Of a DNA stretch of 64,000 bases, positions 47,101 to 57,313 are shown piece by piece. Where the stretch lies: contig NW_021167085.1 of the NCBI RefSeq assembly GCF_003711515.1, positions 869,649 through 933,648 on the forward strand. Reading direction: 5' to 3'. The position numbers were made by a program, and so were the translations under genes. Positions within the stretch are counted from its first letter, which is position 1. Each line of letters begins with the position of its first letter. Under the pieces are notes generated by a model, which ran no database searches, had not been told where the DNA came from, and worked only from the letters and a program-made list of their open reading frames with translations. This DNA is from Sodiomyces alkalinus F11 (taxonomy: Eukaryota > Ascomycota > Sordariomycetes > Glomerellales > Plectosphaerellaceae).

Positions 47101-47640
47101 TGTCTTCTTCTGGGCCACTTTGAGATTCAAAAGGGGGCCCAACTCGTCAGCTTGCTCGAAGTAGAGTTCGTAGAAGCCGCCAAGTCGGGTGAGGAGGACG
47201 CAGTTGGCAAACTTTTGCATGTTTCTCCGGGCTTGGAGGAGGACGGTGGGATAAGCAGGCTCCTGGATCTCAGCCGGCTCTGCGGGAGAGCGGGCGGCAG
47301 CAGCAGCCGTGGCAGTGGCAGCGGCAGCGGCAGCGGCATCTTCGGAGTTCGGAATGGTAGAAGGCTGCGCGTCGACATGCACCCTGCCCTGTGGCAAGTC
47401 CTGGATCCTCAGGGAGGTCTTGGTCTTCTTCCCCCGGACTGACGTTGTTGTTGGAACGAATCCGGCCAAGGGCAAGACAGGAGGACGGGTGATTGGGACG
47501 AGACGACCGCGAAGCGCGCAGTCGGGTCCATTACCGAACACCACGGAGGATGAAGAATGGCAGCATCGGGATGATCTCCGCGGTGGGGACAGGAGGGCAT
47601 CAAACAAGGAGATGCTGGCTCCGAGTCGGCGGGTTAACAT
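44136..47640 (-). CDS. msh1: MutS homologue MSH1, mitochondrial DNA mismatch repair
   Basis: Two exons (47,640-47,080 and 46,832-44,136, intron 247 bp, GTAAGC...CGTAG) encode 1,085 aa. The N-terminus (MLTRRLGASISLFDALLS, Arg/Ser-rich) looks like a mitochondrial presequence. MutS domain I starts near residue 145 with LLTRLGGFYELYFEQA (Phe-x-Glu mismatch-binding motif region) and the join gives PVSMAGFPFFQLDRFLKILV, as expected. Core and lever domains follow. The ATPase has Walker A GPNMGGKST at about 861-869, Walker B DEIGRGTTPEDGAAVAFA, and LFATHFHSVADL. The Ala-rich tract (about residues 103-117) is low complexity. Absence of MSH2/3/6 N-terminal extensions and the mitochondrial leader fit MSH1 rather than nuclear paralogues. 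The start at 47,640 is the first ATG in frame. Confidence 0.93.
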
Positions 47641-49409
47641 CAAACAGAACAGACACGGGCCGCCACAACTTGCGTATGACGGGCCAGAGTGTTACGAGTC
47701 AGGGGAGAGTGAAAACAAGCTAATCAATCATATGCCAAGGAGGGACAAGTTCAAAGCGGCTATGCACGAAAAAGAAAGGGAATAAGCATGTGAAGCGCGA
47801 CGGAAGTAAGAAAAAGTTCAGGGTTGCGGAGGGACTCGGTGGCATTATCCGAAATTCTCGGAGCTGGTGGCAATGGAAAAAACGGGCAGGCTGGATGAGT
47901 AATGCATGTACAAAGGACTAGCACAGTGCGCCTATATTAAATCCTGTGCGTTTTGGAGCTTGGGGCAACTGAAACACCGGGACTTAGGGCTTGCCGTGGC
48001 AGGGATTGTGGGTGACGGTCACTAAAGCCAGGGGAAGATAGGCGAAACAGACAGAGACACAGTGTAGCGAAAGTCTTATAATAGTGGCCTAAGATACGCC
48101 TGAAATACGCTAAGACCAGACCCCTAATTACCCAAACCTGTGGTTCTTCGGCCTGCCCGTGTAAGCGACAGAGCGCGCCTGGTGGGCGCTTAAAAGACCA
48201 GGCCCGGCGGCTATAGCTTGGACGCCGGACCTGTCGGAGAAGGCTAAATTCTCTTCTCCGTGATGTTTTAGTCGGAGTCTCACGATGTTCTCCCCTTTGG
48301 GAATGTAATGTCCGCACTCCGTAGTCCTAGTCCTATGACCAGGAAAACAACTACGTTGTATTGCTCCGAAAATCATGGAGCCCCATCTCACCCGTCCGAC
48401 GATGGATGCCCCCAAGGATATTCTTTTCCGCCAGAATGACCCCGTTATCTAGCAATCCCAACAGCGTCAGTCTATGAGCTGTTGGGGTTTATGAATCTAT
48501 GAGTCCAGAGAGGGTAGTTCGGACGTGTTTGTTGGGGAGATGGTTCGACTTCGACCATGGGTGGGGGGGGGGGAGATAAAAAAAACAAGGGGAGAAACAG
48601 CAGCACTGTCAAAAACGGAAAATACAAAGTACAAATAACCAGCAGAAAGAACCCTGGGAAGTGGGCAAGCCAAGTGGTGGGTAGTTTCGGTAATGTGGGG
48701 CCAGGCATGACCGACGAGTGGCCACACCGCTCCCGCTTCCCTCGGCGTCGACCGATTCAACCCTCGTCTCGTCCCACTCTCTCCCCGTCTCGCCGTCTTA
48801 TCGCCAGACACCTCTCATTCCGCTCTGCCCGACGTCCCAGGCCAACCCGTACAGGCCCTTTTTATCATGACCATGATATAATGTAATGTTAATTCCCCTC
48901 CCCAGAGATGTCAGATCATGCGTTTGTCTACGCGACTCGAGACTCTTGCGACTTTTACAACAAGTCTGCTCATTATCACCCGTTACACCAACACGCCCTC
49001 GTCTTTTATACCCACCCCACCACACGTTACACCTTTCACTTCCCTTTTTTTCTTCTGTTTTTCTTCTTTTCTAATAAGAGAGGCATTTCTTGTGCTCTGA
49101 TTTTCGTTTGGTAACGACTTCTTCTTGTTGCCTATTACTACTAGTCGCACTCCAATACTCGAACCAAATACACTCCAGAAAGTACTCACTTGGATTCTGT
49201 CGCCTATTTTACCCTTCGTCCCGTCCTCCGCTCCGGTGCACACCATCCCATCTCACCATCACAGACGTTACCACGCCCAGCGTTATCCGTATATTTCTGT
49301 CAAACATCAAAAACCACACCCAGACGCTGTGACTAGCTGGTCACCTACTTCATCTTGCCCGCCTGTCGCGAGGAGGGGACGGCCGCAACAACCCCAAACA
49401 ACAAACAAC
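47641..49409. promoter_or_regulatory. Divergent intergenic region of MSH1 and the Gln/His-rich gene
   Basis: This is 1.77 kb without a convincing gene. A region around 47,940-48,420 is GC-richer and contains several short inverted repeats; open minus-strand frames there resemble no family. A perfect 9-bp hairpin (CCCAACAGC/GCTGTTGGG, 12-nt loop) lies at 48,457-48,486. A run of ten G (about 48,564) and pyrimidine-rich leader sequence (49,020-49,080) precede the next gene. Confidence 0.4.
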
Positions 49410-50489
49410 ATGGAACATCGAGCACCTCCGCTTAGCCCAATGATTCCCGTAACACCTCCGCCCGAGCACCAAATATTCGGCAATCCGGGTTCTCAGCTGC
49501 CGCCTTATTCCAAGTACAACACCTTCCAGTCGCCGCCGAGCTTCCTCCAACCACCTCCTTACTCCAAGATCCCGCCTAGCCTGAACACACCTACCGTCCC
49601 TCGAGGACAGGCGGCCAACACACAAGAACCCAGCCATGAGAACAAGGAGAATGTGAACATTGACACGAGCGGTAGTCACGCCAAGGTGGCTCCCCCTATC
49701 TCTCCAAACGACAGCCCGCAGGAGCAGCATCATCATCATCAGCAACAACATCCTCAACCACATTACCAACAACATCCCCAACCACATCACCAACAATATC
49801 CTCAACCACATCATCCTCAACAGCAACAACAGCAGCAACAGCAACAGCAACAACAACCCATGGACCCCCGCTACATGGCCATGGCCTCCCGGATAGCATC
49901 CTACTACCAGCAACGGTACCAGGCCATCTCCAACGCACAGCAACAACGCTGCCAAGCCTGGGCCAACATGCACCGGCAAAAGTGCCAGGAGGCGATGCAG
50001 GCCGCCATGCTGGTGGTGGCGTGGTACATCCGCGACCGCATCCAGCGGCGACGGCGCAAGGAGAAGCGCAAGTTCCGGGCCGGCTTGCGGGAGAGGGCCC
50101 AGCCCACGCGGTCACGGCACGGGCATGGCGGCGACCCCGGCCACGGCCACGGCCACAACGACCCCCGGGAGTCGGTCCGCCGGTGGCTCATGCAGGTCCC
50201 CGAGGATCCCGTCTCGCCCGATGCTGCTCCCCCCGCCGAGGCCGACGAGTCGATGGCTGGCGGGGAGCCCGGGTCCGATAACGACGCCAAGCTGTACGAG
50301 ATGGCGGATGGGCTCATCAAGTCGCAGTTCAGGAAGGTTGATGTCCCGATGTTGGGGGTGTTGTCGTTCGAGGAGAGTGAGGGGGAGACGGAGAGTGAGG
50401 ATGAGCAGGCGACGGCGTCGCATGAGGTTCAGCATGATGCGGCCACGGAGACGGGGAGTCGCCTTATGAACCGGAGTGACTTATCATGA
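49410..50489 (+). CDS. Gln/His/Pro-rich uncharacterised protein
   Basis: This is a single exon of 359 aa from MEHRAPPLSPMIP. The N-terminal third is disordered and Pro-rich (PPSFLQPPPYSKIPPSL). Residues about 105-150 are a His/Gln tract made of imperfect QHPQPHHQ units that ends in 13 consecutive Gln encoded by mixed CAA/CAG. A conserved-looking helical block follows (about 155-225: YQQRYQAISNAQQQRCQAWA to WYIRDRIQRRRRKEKRKFR), then an acidic tail with RRWLMQVPED and KVDVPMLGVLSFEESEGE. I do not recognise a characterised family. The basic RRRRKEKRK stretch suggests nuclear location. The compact helical core plus C-terminal motifs look like a conserved fungal protein of unknown function (impression only). 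Confidence 0.8.
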   Translation: MEHRAPPLSPMIPVTPPPEHQIFGNPGSQLPPYSKYNTFQSPPSFLQPPPYSKIPPSLNTPTVPRGQAANTQEPSHENKENVNIDTSGSHAKVAPPISPNDSPQEQHHHHQQQHPQPHYQQHPQPHHQQYPQPHHPQQQQQQQQQQQQQPMDPRYMAMASRIASYYQQRYQAISNAQQQRCQAWANMHRQKCQEAMQAAMLVVAWYIRDRIQRRRRKEKRKFRAGLRERAQPTRSRHGHGGDPGHGHGHNDPRESVRRWLMQVPEDPVSPDAAPPAEADESMAGGEPGSDNDAKLYEMADGLIKSQFRKVDVPMLGVLSFEESEGETESEDEQATASHEVQHDAATETGSRLMNRSDLS

Positions 50490-51795
50490 CGCTCATGACT
50501 TTTCTTTTTCGTGGTGTCTTGGTGTTTTTTCTTTCTTTTTTGGATCATGTTGATAATATGCATATTTATTTGTTGCATTGGGAAAGGTTGGCGTTTGGGT
50601 TTGAGCATCTAATATCTTGGTTTGGTCTGGTCGCCATCAAGGAGCTACTTATTTACGTGAAGGAGATATGTCGCCTACCTAGGTAGGTATCTCTATCCGC
50701 AACGAAATATATACCCCTTACCTACCTTAAGGTACCTTATATTAGGTACTCCGTACGTACACCACGTACCGCAGCGATCTCCCTGTACCTACCTTAGGTA
50801 GGTATCCTCAGTCTCGTGGTCTTGCAAGGTATTGCTTGAGATGTGAGAAAAACCGACGTTGTACTTGTACTCATAGGGTCAAGTGTTATTATATCCGAGT
50901 TGTCCACGAGGAAGGCATCAGCTGAATATGGAGTGTTACTGAGGGGCAAGAATTCCCCCTTGGACGATGATAAATATGACAGCTCCTCTCGCTCTTCGAT
51001 TATCCACGACCAAGCTGATGATATATATGTGAGATGAGGCAGAAGGGTGATAACTCGCGGTATCACTCTCTGAAGTGACGGTAACGTAAGGTACCTCCGA
51101 GATGTTTTAAGGTTTCGTATTCATACGTGTGCTTCATCGCAAGTACCTCCATATATCAGCTTACCTCATCTCGTGATCTATTCCCTAAACCCCCTTTTTA
51201 TCGTCGAGTCACCGAGTTCAGACCACAACGGTGGTCATTCATTCTCCAATCACCTCCGCACCCGTCTCCCCCGCATTCCCACATCTGGACATAGGGCCTG
51301 GCCTGGGGGAGGACCGGGAAAGTACCGAAAGGTCCCCCCCCTTAGCGGCCATAGTACACTACCCTAGGTAGTGTACACGTACGACTCTCGAGGATCACCC
51401 CCCGGCAAGTCAGCTGCGGGATGATGCAGCAAGAATGCGGGGATGGGGCGGAGGGGAGCTTCCATTCCTCCCTACAACTCCTCCATTTTCTTCCCCCAAG
51501 TCTTCCTCTGAAGAGGTAACAGGACCGTGTTCTTTCTTCAGCCGGTCAAGATTCACGTCCCAACGACGAGTTCGCTCGTCCGTGTCTTAGACCTGGTGAT
51601 CAACTAATTAATCGGCGAAGACAAGCGGCCGTCATTAATCAATCACCGCGCTCGCAATTCCTTAACAAGCTCAAGAGGTTGCACACCGCCATTATCACTT
51701 CCACAATCACTTCGACAATCGCTTCGATAATCACTCCACGTCCGCCTGCTGGCCAGCCTTCCAAAGTGAACGCGAAACATTTTCCTCACTCCATC
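50490..51795. promoter_or_regulatory. Intergenic region upstream of AMS1
   Basis: This is 1.3 kb. It contains the CCTACCTAGGTAGG palindrome (50,674-50,687), GTACTCCGTAC (50,746-50,756), a 19-bp palindrome centred on CCTTAGG (50,786-50,804) and ACCCTAGGTAGTGTAC (about 51,361), an unusual concentration of the two motif families. The last 200 bp are a likely AMS1 promoter and leader. No gene is seen. Confidence 0.45.
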
Positions 51796-54700
51796 ATGGG
51801 CGGCGGACGGGGTCTCAGGAGCAAAAACTCCTACCCAGTCCTGGCCTCCCGCCCGGTCGGCCAGATCATCTCGAAGATCTACAAGGATAGAATCAGGTCG
51901 TTCTATTCTCCCGGTCAATACGAGAAACATAACCTGCTGGCGTACGTATTCTCGTTCTTTCTTTCTGGGAGGGTTGGTTGGATCTGACCTGACTTGACTT
52001 GTCGTAGCATGATGTACGAAGGGATCGCTTCGGGAGAGCCTGCCATCAAGCTCTCGGTCTGGGACGCACCGGGACAAGAACGCCCGACATTCCAAGAGGC
52101 CACGAAGAACGAATTTCGAAACACTGGCGTCGGTCATTCGTTTGGCCCTTCATGGTCTACACACTGGTTCAGGGTCGCCATCACCGTCCCCGAAAGTCTC
52201 CGCCACAAAGAACACCTCGAGTTGCACTGGGATGCCGACACGGAGGGCATGGTCTGGTCCCAAGACGGCCAGGCTCTGCAAGGTCTCACCGGCGGCGGAG
52301 AACGCATCGAGTGGATTCTACCCGCGTCCTTCCGCGACGGCCGGGAACATGTCATCTACATCGAGATGGCCTGCAATCGCATGTTCGGCAACTCTCCCGG
52401 TGGGGATATTATCCAGCCGCCTGATCCCAACAAATATTTCACCCTGAAGAAGGCCGATATTGTCGCCGTCAACTTGGAAGCTCGCGCCCTCTACATCGAC
52501 ATATGGATCATCGGCGATGCCGCTCGCGAGTTCCCCGAGGATAGCTGGGAACAGCACAAGGCTCTCAAGACCGCCAGCGACGTCATCGACTCCTTTAAGC
52601 TGGGCGACAAGGAGTCCATCGCCAAGTGCCGCAGGATCGCTCAAGAGTACATTGGCCCCAACGTCGACTCCCACAAGGTCTACTCAGCTGGCAAGGATAT
52701 CAAGGTCTACGGCATCGGCCACTGCCACATCGACAGCTGCTGGCTCTGGCCCTGGGCCGAGACGAAGCGGAAGGTGGCCCGGTCGTGGTCCAACCAGTGC
52801 GACCTCATGGACCGCTATCCCGAGCTCAACTTCGCCTGCTCCCAGGCCCAGCAGTACCAGTGGCTCAAGCAACTGTACCCCAACGTCTGGGACCGCGTGA
52901 AATCCAAGGTCAGGGCGGGCCAGTTCCAACCCATCGGCGGCAGCTGGGTCGAGCACGACACCAACATGCCCAGCGGCGAGTCCCTGGTCCGCCAGTTCGT
53001 CTACGGCCAGCGCTTCTTCGAAAACCACTTTGGCCAGCGCTCCCAGACCTTCTGGCTTCCCGACACCTTCGGCTACTCCGCCCAGCTGCCCCAGCTCTGC
53101 CGCCTCGCCGGCATGAACCGCTTCCTGACCCAGAAGCTCAGCTGGAACAACATCAACAAGTTCCCCCACACCACCTTCAACTGGGTCGCCCTCGACGGCA
53201 GCCAGGTCATCTGCCACATGCCGCCCTCCGAGACCTATACCGCCGAGGCCCACTTCGGCGACGTGCGGCGCAGCGTCAGCCAGCACAAGTCGATGGACCA
53301 GGACGCCACCTCGCTGCTCGTCTTCGGCAAAGGCGACGGCGGCGGCGGTCCGACCTGGCAGCACCTCGAGAAGCTGCGACGGTGCCGCGGCATCGCTGAC
53401 CAGGTGGGCTTGCTCCCCCGAGTGCACATGGGCAACACCGTCGACGAGTTCTTCGACTTCCTCGAGCCCAAAGCCGGCGGTTTCGTGACATGGTACGGCG
53501 AGCTCTACTTCGAGCTGCACCGTGGCACCTACACCACCCAGGCGAACAACAAGCTCTATAACCGAAAATCGGAGGCCATGCTCCGGGAGGTAGAATGGCT
53601 CGCCACCGCCGCCTCCCTCAAGGACTCGTCGTATAAGTACCCCAAAGCCGACATCGACGCTATGTGGGAGTCGGTTCTTCTTTGCCAGTTCCATGACTGT
53701 CTGCCCGGAAGTTCCGTCGAGATGGTTTACGACGATTCCGACAAGGTAGGCTGTCTTTGTTCCTTTTCCTTCGTCTCTCTGTTCTCGTCGTCACTTCATC
53801 TCTTAGCTCACACCATACACATAGGAATACGAGAAAGTCTTCCAGACGGGTGAGCGGCTTCTCAAGGACATCCGTAAAGTCTTGGGAGTCTCCGATCTCA
53901 GGGCTTCTCTCCAAAATTCCGTTGCCATCAATACCCTCCCGTGGCACCGCAAGGAGCTCGTCAACATTTCGAACGATGAGGTCGGTGTGGCATGCGGCGA
54001 GGGCCAGTTCTTGGCCATTCGACCTTTCAAGATGGTCGAAGAGCAACCGGCCGTCACGGTCGAGGAGGTCCGCAAGGGCGTCTTCGTTCTACAAAACGAT
54101 CAGCTTCGGGTGGAGGTCGAGGGCGGTTGTGTCACCTCTCTATACGACCGCGTCACCAAGCGCGAGGTCATAGAGAAGGGCGGAAAGGCAAACCAATACG
54201 TCATCTTTGATGATAAGCCCCTGTACTGGCAAGCCTGGGACGTTGAGGTCTACCACCTGGAGACGCGCCAGGAGCTTCCATGCGGCGAAACGACCATCTC
54301 CGAGAAGAAACCGCACCGGGTAAGCGTTGCCACGAAGATCCAAATCAGCGACGCGAGCTCCATCAAATCGACCATCACGTTATCTGCCGCGCTCAAGGGC
54401 GTCCAGTCGTGGGTGGAATGCCACGCCGAGGTCGAGTGGCACGAGAAGATGAAGTTCCTCAAGGTCGAATTCCCCGTCGACGTACGCAGCACGGAGGCAT
54501 CCTACGAGACGGCGTTCGGCATCGTGAAACGCCCCACGCACTACAACACCAGCTGGGACATGGCCAAGTTCGAGGTCTGCTGCCACCGCTTCGCCGACCT
54601 ATCCGAGCACAACTACGGCGTCTCCATCCTGAACGACAGCAAATACGGCTTCGCGACCACCGGGAACGTCATGCGGCTCTCGCTCCTGCGCGCCCCCAAG

Positions 54701-55198
54701 GCGCCCGACGCCCACGCCGACATGGGCACCCACCACATCCGATGGGCCATCCTGCCGCACCAGCAGTCGCTGAGCCACACCACCATCCGCGCCGCCTTCG
54801 CCTTCAACCAGCCCCTGCGAGCCGTGGCCTCGTCCCCGGACGTTTCCCGCCTCGTCGCAGCCGGCGGCGGCGGGGCCAACCCGATCAAACTCCTGGGAGA
54901 CCCGAACCTCGTGCTGGACACGGTCAAGCGCGGCGAAGACGACGAGGACGTCCGGCCCGGAGACGAGGACGTTGGCGGCAACTTGCCCAAGCGCAAGGGC
55001 CGGAACGTCATATTGCGCATTTACGACAGTCTGGGCGGGCGGGGCCGCGGCACCGTCAAGACCACCTGGGCCGTCAGAGCAGTGTTCAAGTGCAACTTGC
55101 TTGAGGATGACCTCGAAGAGATTCCGCTGCGGGGGGACGGCGAGTTTGACATTGAATTGCGGCCGTTCGAGGTGGCGTCGTATCGCTTGGCTTTGTAG
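51796..55198 (+). CDS. ams1: Vacuolar alpha-mannosidase, glycoside hydrolase family 38
   Basis: Three exons (51,796-51,941; 52,008-53,745; 53,825-55,198) encode 1,085 aa, matching yeast Ams1 (1,083). It removes mannose from free oligosaccharides in the vacuole. There is no signal peptide, as expected for a protein delivered from the cytosol by selective autophagy/Cvt. The catalytic GH38 domain has zinc ligands in GHCHIDSCWLWPWAET (His287, Asp289) and the nucleophile Asp401 in FWLPDTFGYSAQLPQL. A further conserved block is LLCQFHDCLPGSS, just before intron 2. The C-terminal beta domains include NTLPWHR and WDMAKFEVCCHRFADLSEHNYGVSILND. MGGGRGLRS is chosen as start; an in-frame upstream ATG at 51,679 would add a low-complexity Thr/Ile stretch and is less likely. 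Confidence 0.95.
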
Positions 55199-55886
55199 GG
55201 AGCTTTCTCCTCGGCTTCCCTCCTCGGCTTCGTCTTGTTGGTTTCTTTGCCATCATTCACGCTCAACGTCCCAGACCATGTATGATAAATTGGCGTGGCG
55301 ATCACTGCGTGAGATGGGTTTTCTTTTTTTCTTCTTTTCTTTTCTTTGTTCCTAACTTTGATCAAACACACATGACGGATATGTTTCATTTATTTAATTT
55401 GCCCTCGTGGCAGTCATGATAACCGGATATAGAACGACTCCCTTGACATTGAGGAAATCGAAAGAAACGCCCTAACTCGCCTGGTCACAAGAGTTCTTCT
55501 TCTCTTGAGTTTCTTCAGACCCAATTGATCAAAACAAATCCAACAATGCTCGAAATAGAGATGAAGTTTCCAAGTGATGCGTTATGGTGCCCTGGCCCTC
55601 TGGCACTTGAGCTTGAATTTATGCGTGTAGGTTCATTCGTGGGACAGGAAAAAACAATGAGAATATCGACATGGGTGGTCCTTTTTTCTTTTCTTTTCTG
55701 ATGGTACAAAGTTGGTAGTGGGCGCCGGTGATAATGATGAATAGAGGCGTTAAAACGGACGTAGGAAGAAAACAAAGAAACCCTGTATAGATCGGCCGAG
55801 AAACGACGGACGGAGAACGGACGAGAGACAGGAAGCGTTGTGGTGTTGGCCGCCTCTTTGTCTAACCCGCATTCCCTTCCCCCCCA
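55199..55886. other. Convergent 3' intergenic region (AMS1 / kinase)
   Basis: This is 688 bp between two stop codons. T-rich tracts (55,318-55,345) and AT-rich sequence near 55,385-55,400 fit 3'-end formation. No gene is seen. Confidence 0.4.
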
Positions 55887-57250
55887 TCATGCATCATCTT
55901 CGGGCAGTTCGTCAATAACCCTCTCGACAATGTCGATGAGCTCGTCAATATCGGGCCTCTCGGCCGGTTCGACGCGGAGACACCGCCTGACGACGTCGCG
56001 GACGGGTTCGCTGATGGGAGGGCGGCCGGCCGATCCATTCGCAGCGCCACCACCACCCGCACCCGCACCCGCACCCGCACCCGCCCCATCGACGGCCCTG
56101 GCCTTCCCCTTGTTGAGAGCGCCAGTGCCGGTCCGCTGCAGCCCCTCGTCAGGAAACCGCCAATCGCCGCCGAGGATGCAGAGACTGAGGGTGCCGCCGG
56201 TCTCGTCGGAGCGGGCCTCGAAGGGCGACTTGCCGACGAGGCAGGCGTAGAGGGTGCAGCCGAGGGACCAGATGTCGACCTTGGTGTCGATGACGGTGCC
56301 GGTCTGGACGTCGAAGAGCTCCGGGGCGCGGTAGGGCATGGTGCTGTGCTCGGCCGCGGTGTCCTGGGTCTGGATGGCGAGGGAGTGCGAGGTGATGGGC
56401 AGCGGCGAGGCGGCGACGGAGCCCAGGTCCATGAGGATGGGCTCGGCGCCGTCGTCCGAGATGATGATGTTGCCGGGCTTGATGTCGCGGTGGGCGTACG
56501 ACCTCTGCTCGCCGGCGGGGGCGCCCTCGGACGACTCTATCAGGGGCCGCTGCTGCTCGCCTTCGTCCTGGTCGTCCGGCACGGCGGCGCGGGCGCTCGT
56601 GACGCGCTGGCCGCCCCGGGCGGCGGTGGTGGGACGGGGGCCGTGACCCTGGTCGTCTTCGTCGCCGTGGCCCATTTCCATCCTCTCGATGGCGACGGGG
56701 CGGGCGCGGTACTGGTGCATGCTCTTGAGGGCGCGGCAGACGCCGAGGAAGAGCAGCATGAGGCGGCGCTCGGGAAATTGGGCATGGTTGACGGCGTTGG
56801 CGTTGATCATGTCCTGGAGGTTGCCGCGCTTGAAGTAGGGGAGCAGGACGTAGACGGTTTTGCTGTCGGGCTCTCCGCCGCGGTCGGTGGCGACGGCGTG
56901 GTCGACGGCGTGGATGATGCCGGGCGTGTTGGCGAAGAGGCGGTAGGCCTCGACTTCTCTCATGGCCTGGGCGACCGACTCGGCGCCGAAGGGGCAGCGG
57001 ATCTTTTTGAGGGCATAGAGGGATTCGGTGGAGGTGTCTTGGACGAGGTACACGTAAGAGAAGCCGCCCTAGAGGAAGAATTCACTGTCAGCTTCTGTGG
57101 CTGCTACTGCTACTGCTGATGCTGATTTACCTCGCCTAGTAAGCGTAGGATCTTGAAATTCCGGCCATTGATCTTGAGAGTTGGCGAACCGGGGAAGCAG
57201 TTGAGGCAGTTGCCAAAGGAATAGAGCAGGTCGAGTAATACTTGCGCCAT
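55887..57250 (-). CDS. ENV7/STK16-type serine/threonine protein kinase
   Basis: Two exons (57,250-57,131 and 57,068-55,887; 62-bp intron) encode 433 aa. The N-terminus MAQVLLDLLYSFGNCLNCFP carries the Cys pair that is palmitoylated in STK16/Env7 kinases, so attachment to vacuole or Golgi membrane is likely. The glycine loop is formed across the intron (LRLLGE-GGFSYVYLVQD). Other motifs are ALKKI (catalytic Lys), YAHRDIKPGNIII, MDLGS (DLG instead of DFG, as in this family), MPYRAPELFDV and DIWSLGCTLY. A disordered insert of about 60 residues precedes the catalytic loop, and a Gly-Ala repeat lies near residue 375. In yeast Env7 restrains vacuolar membrane fusion. The start codon is preceded by a 19-unit CAA repeat in the leader. 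Confidence 0.9.
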
Positions 57251-57254
57251 GGCG

Positions 57255-57255
57255 G

Positions 57256-57312
<57 letters not shown>
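57255..57312 (-). repeat. (CAA)19 microsatellite in the kinase 5' leader
   Basis: This is a perfect GTT run on the plus strand (CAA on the coding strand), ending only four bases before the kinase start codon. It could leave the 5' UTR unstructured, since CAA repeats are known to be so. It is likely length-polymorphic. Confidence 0.95.

Positions 57313-57313
<1 letters not shown>

Noticed and set aside
47937..48415. Two minus-strand frames suggesting a small gene
   Set aside because: No family resemblance, no start context, no conserved splice signals; treated as non-coding.
52626..53694. Long open frames in two other frames over AMS1 exon 2 (257 and 336 codons)
   Set aside because: Shadows of the GC-rich GH38 gene; arginine/proline- or glycine/valine-rich with no domain.
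54280..55104. 274-codon plus-strand frame
   Set aside because: Out-of-frame reading of AMS1 exon 3, Arg/Pro-rich.
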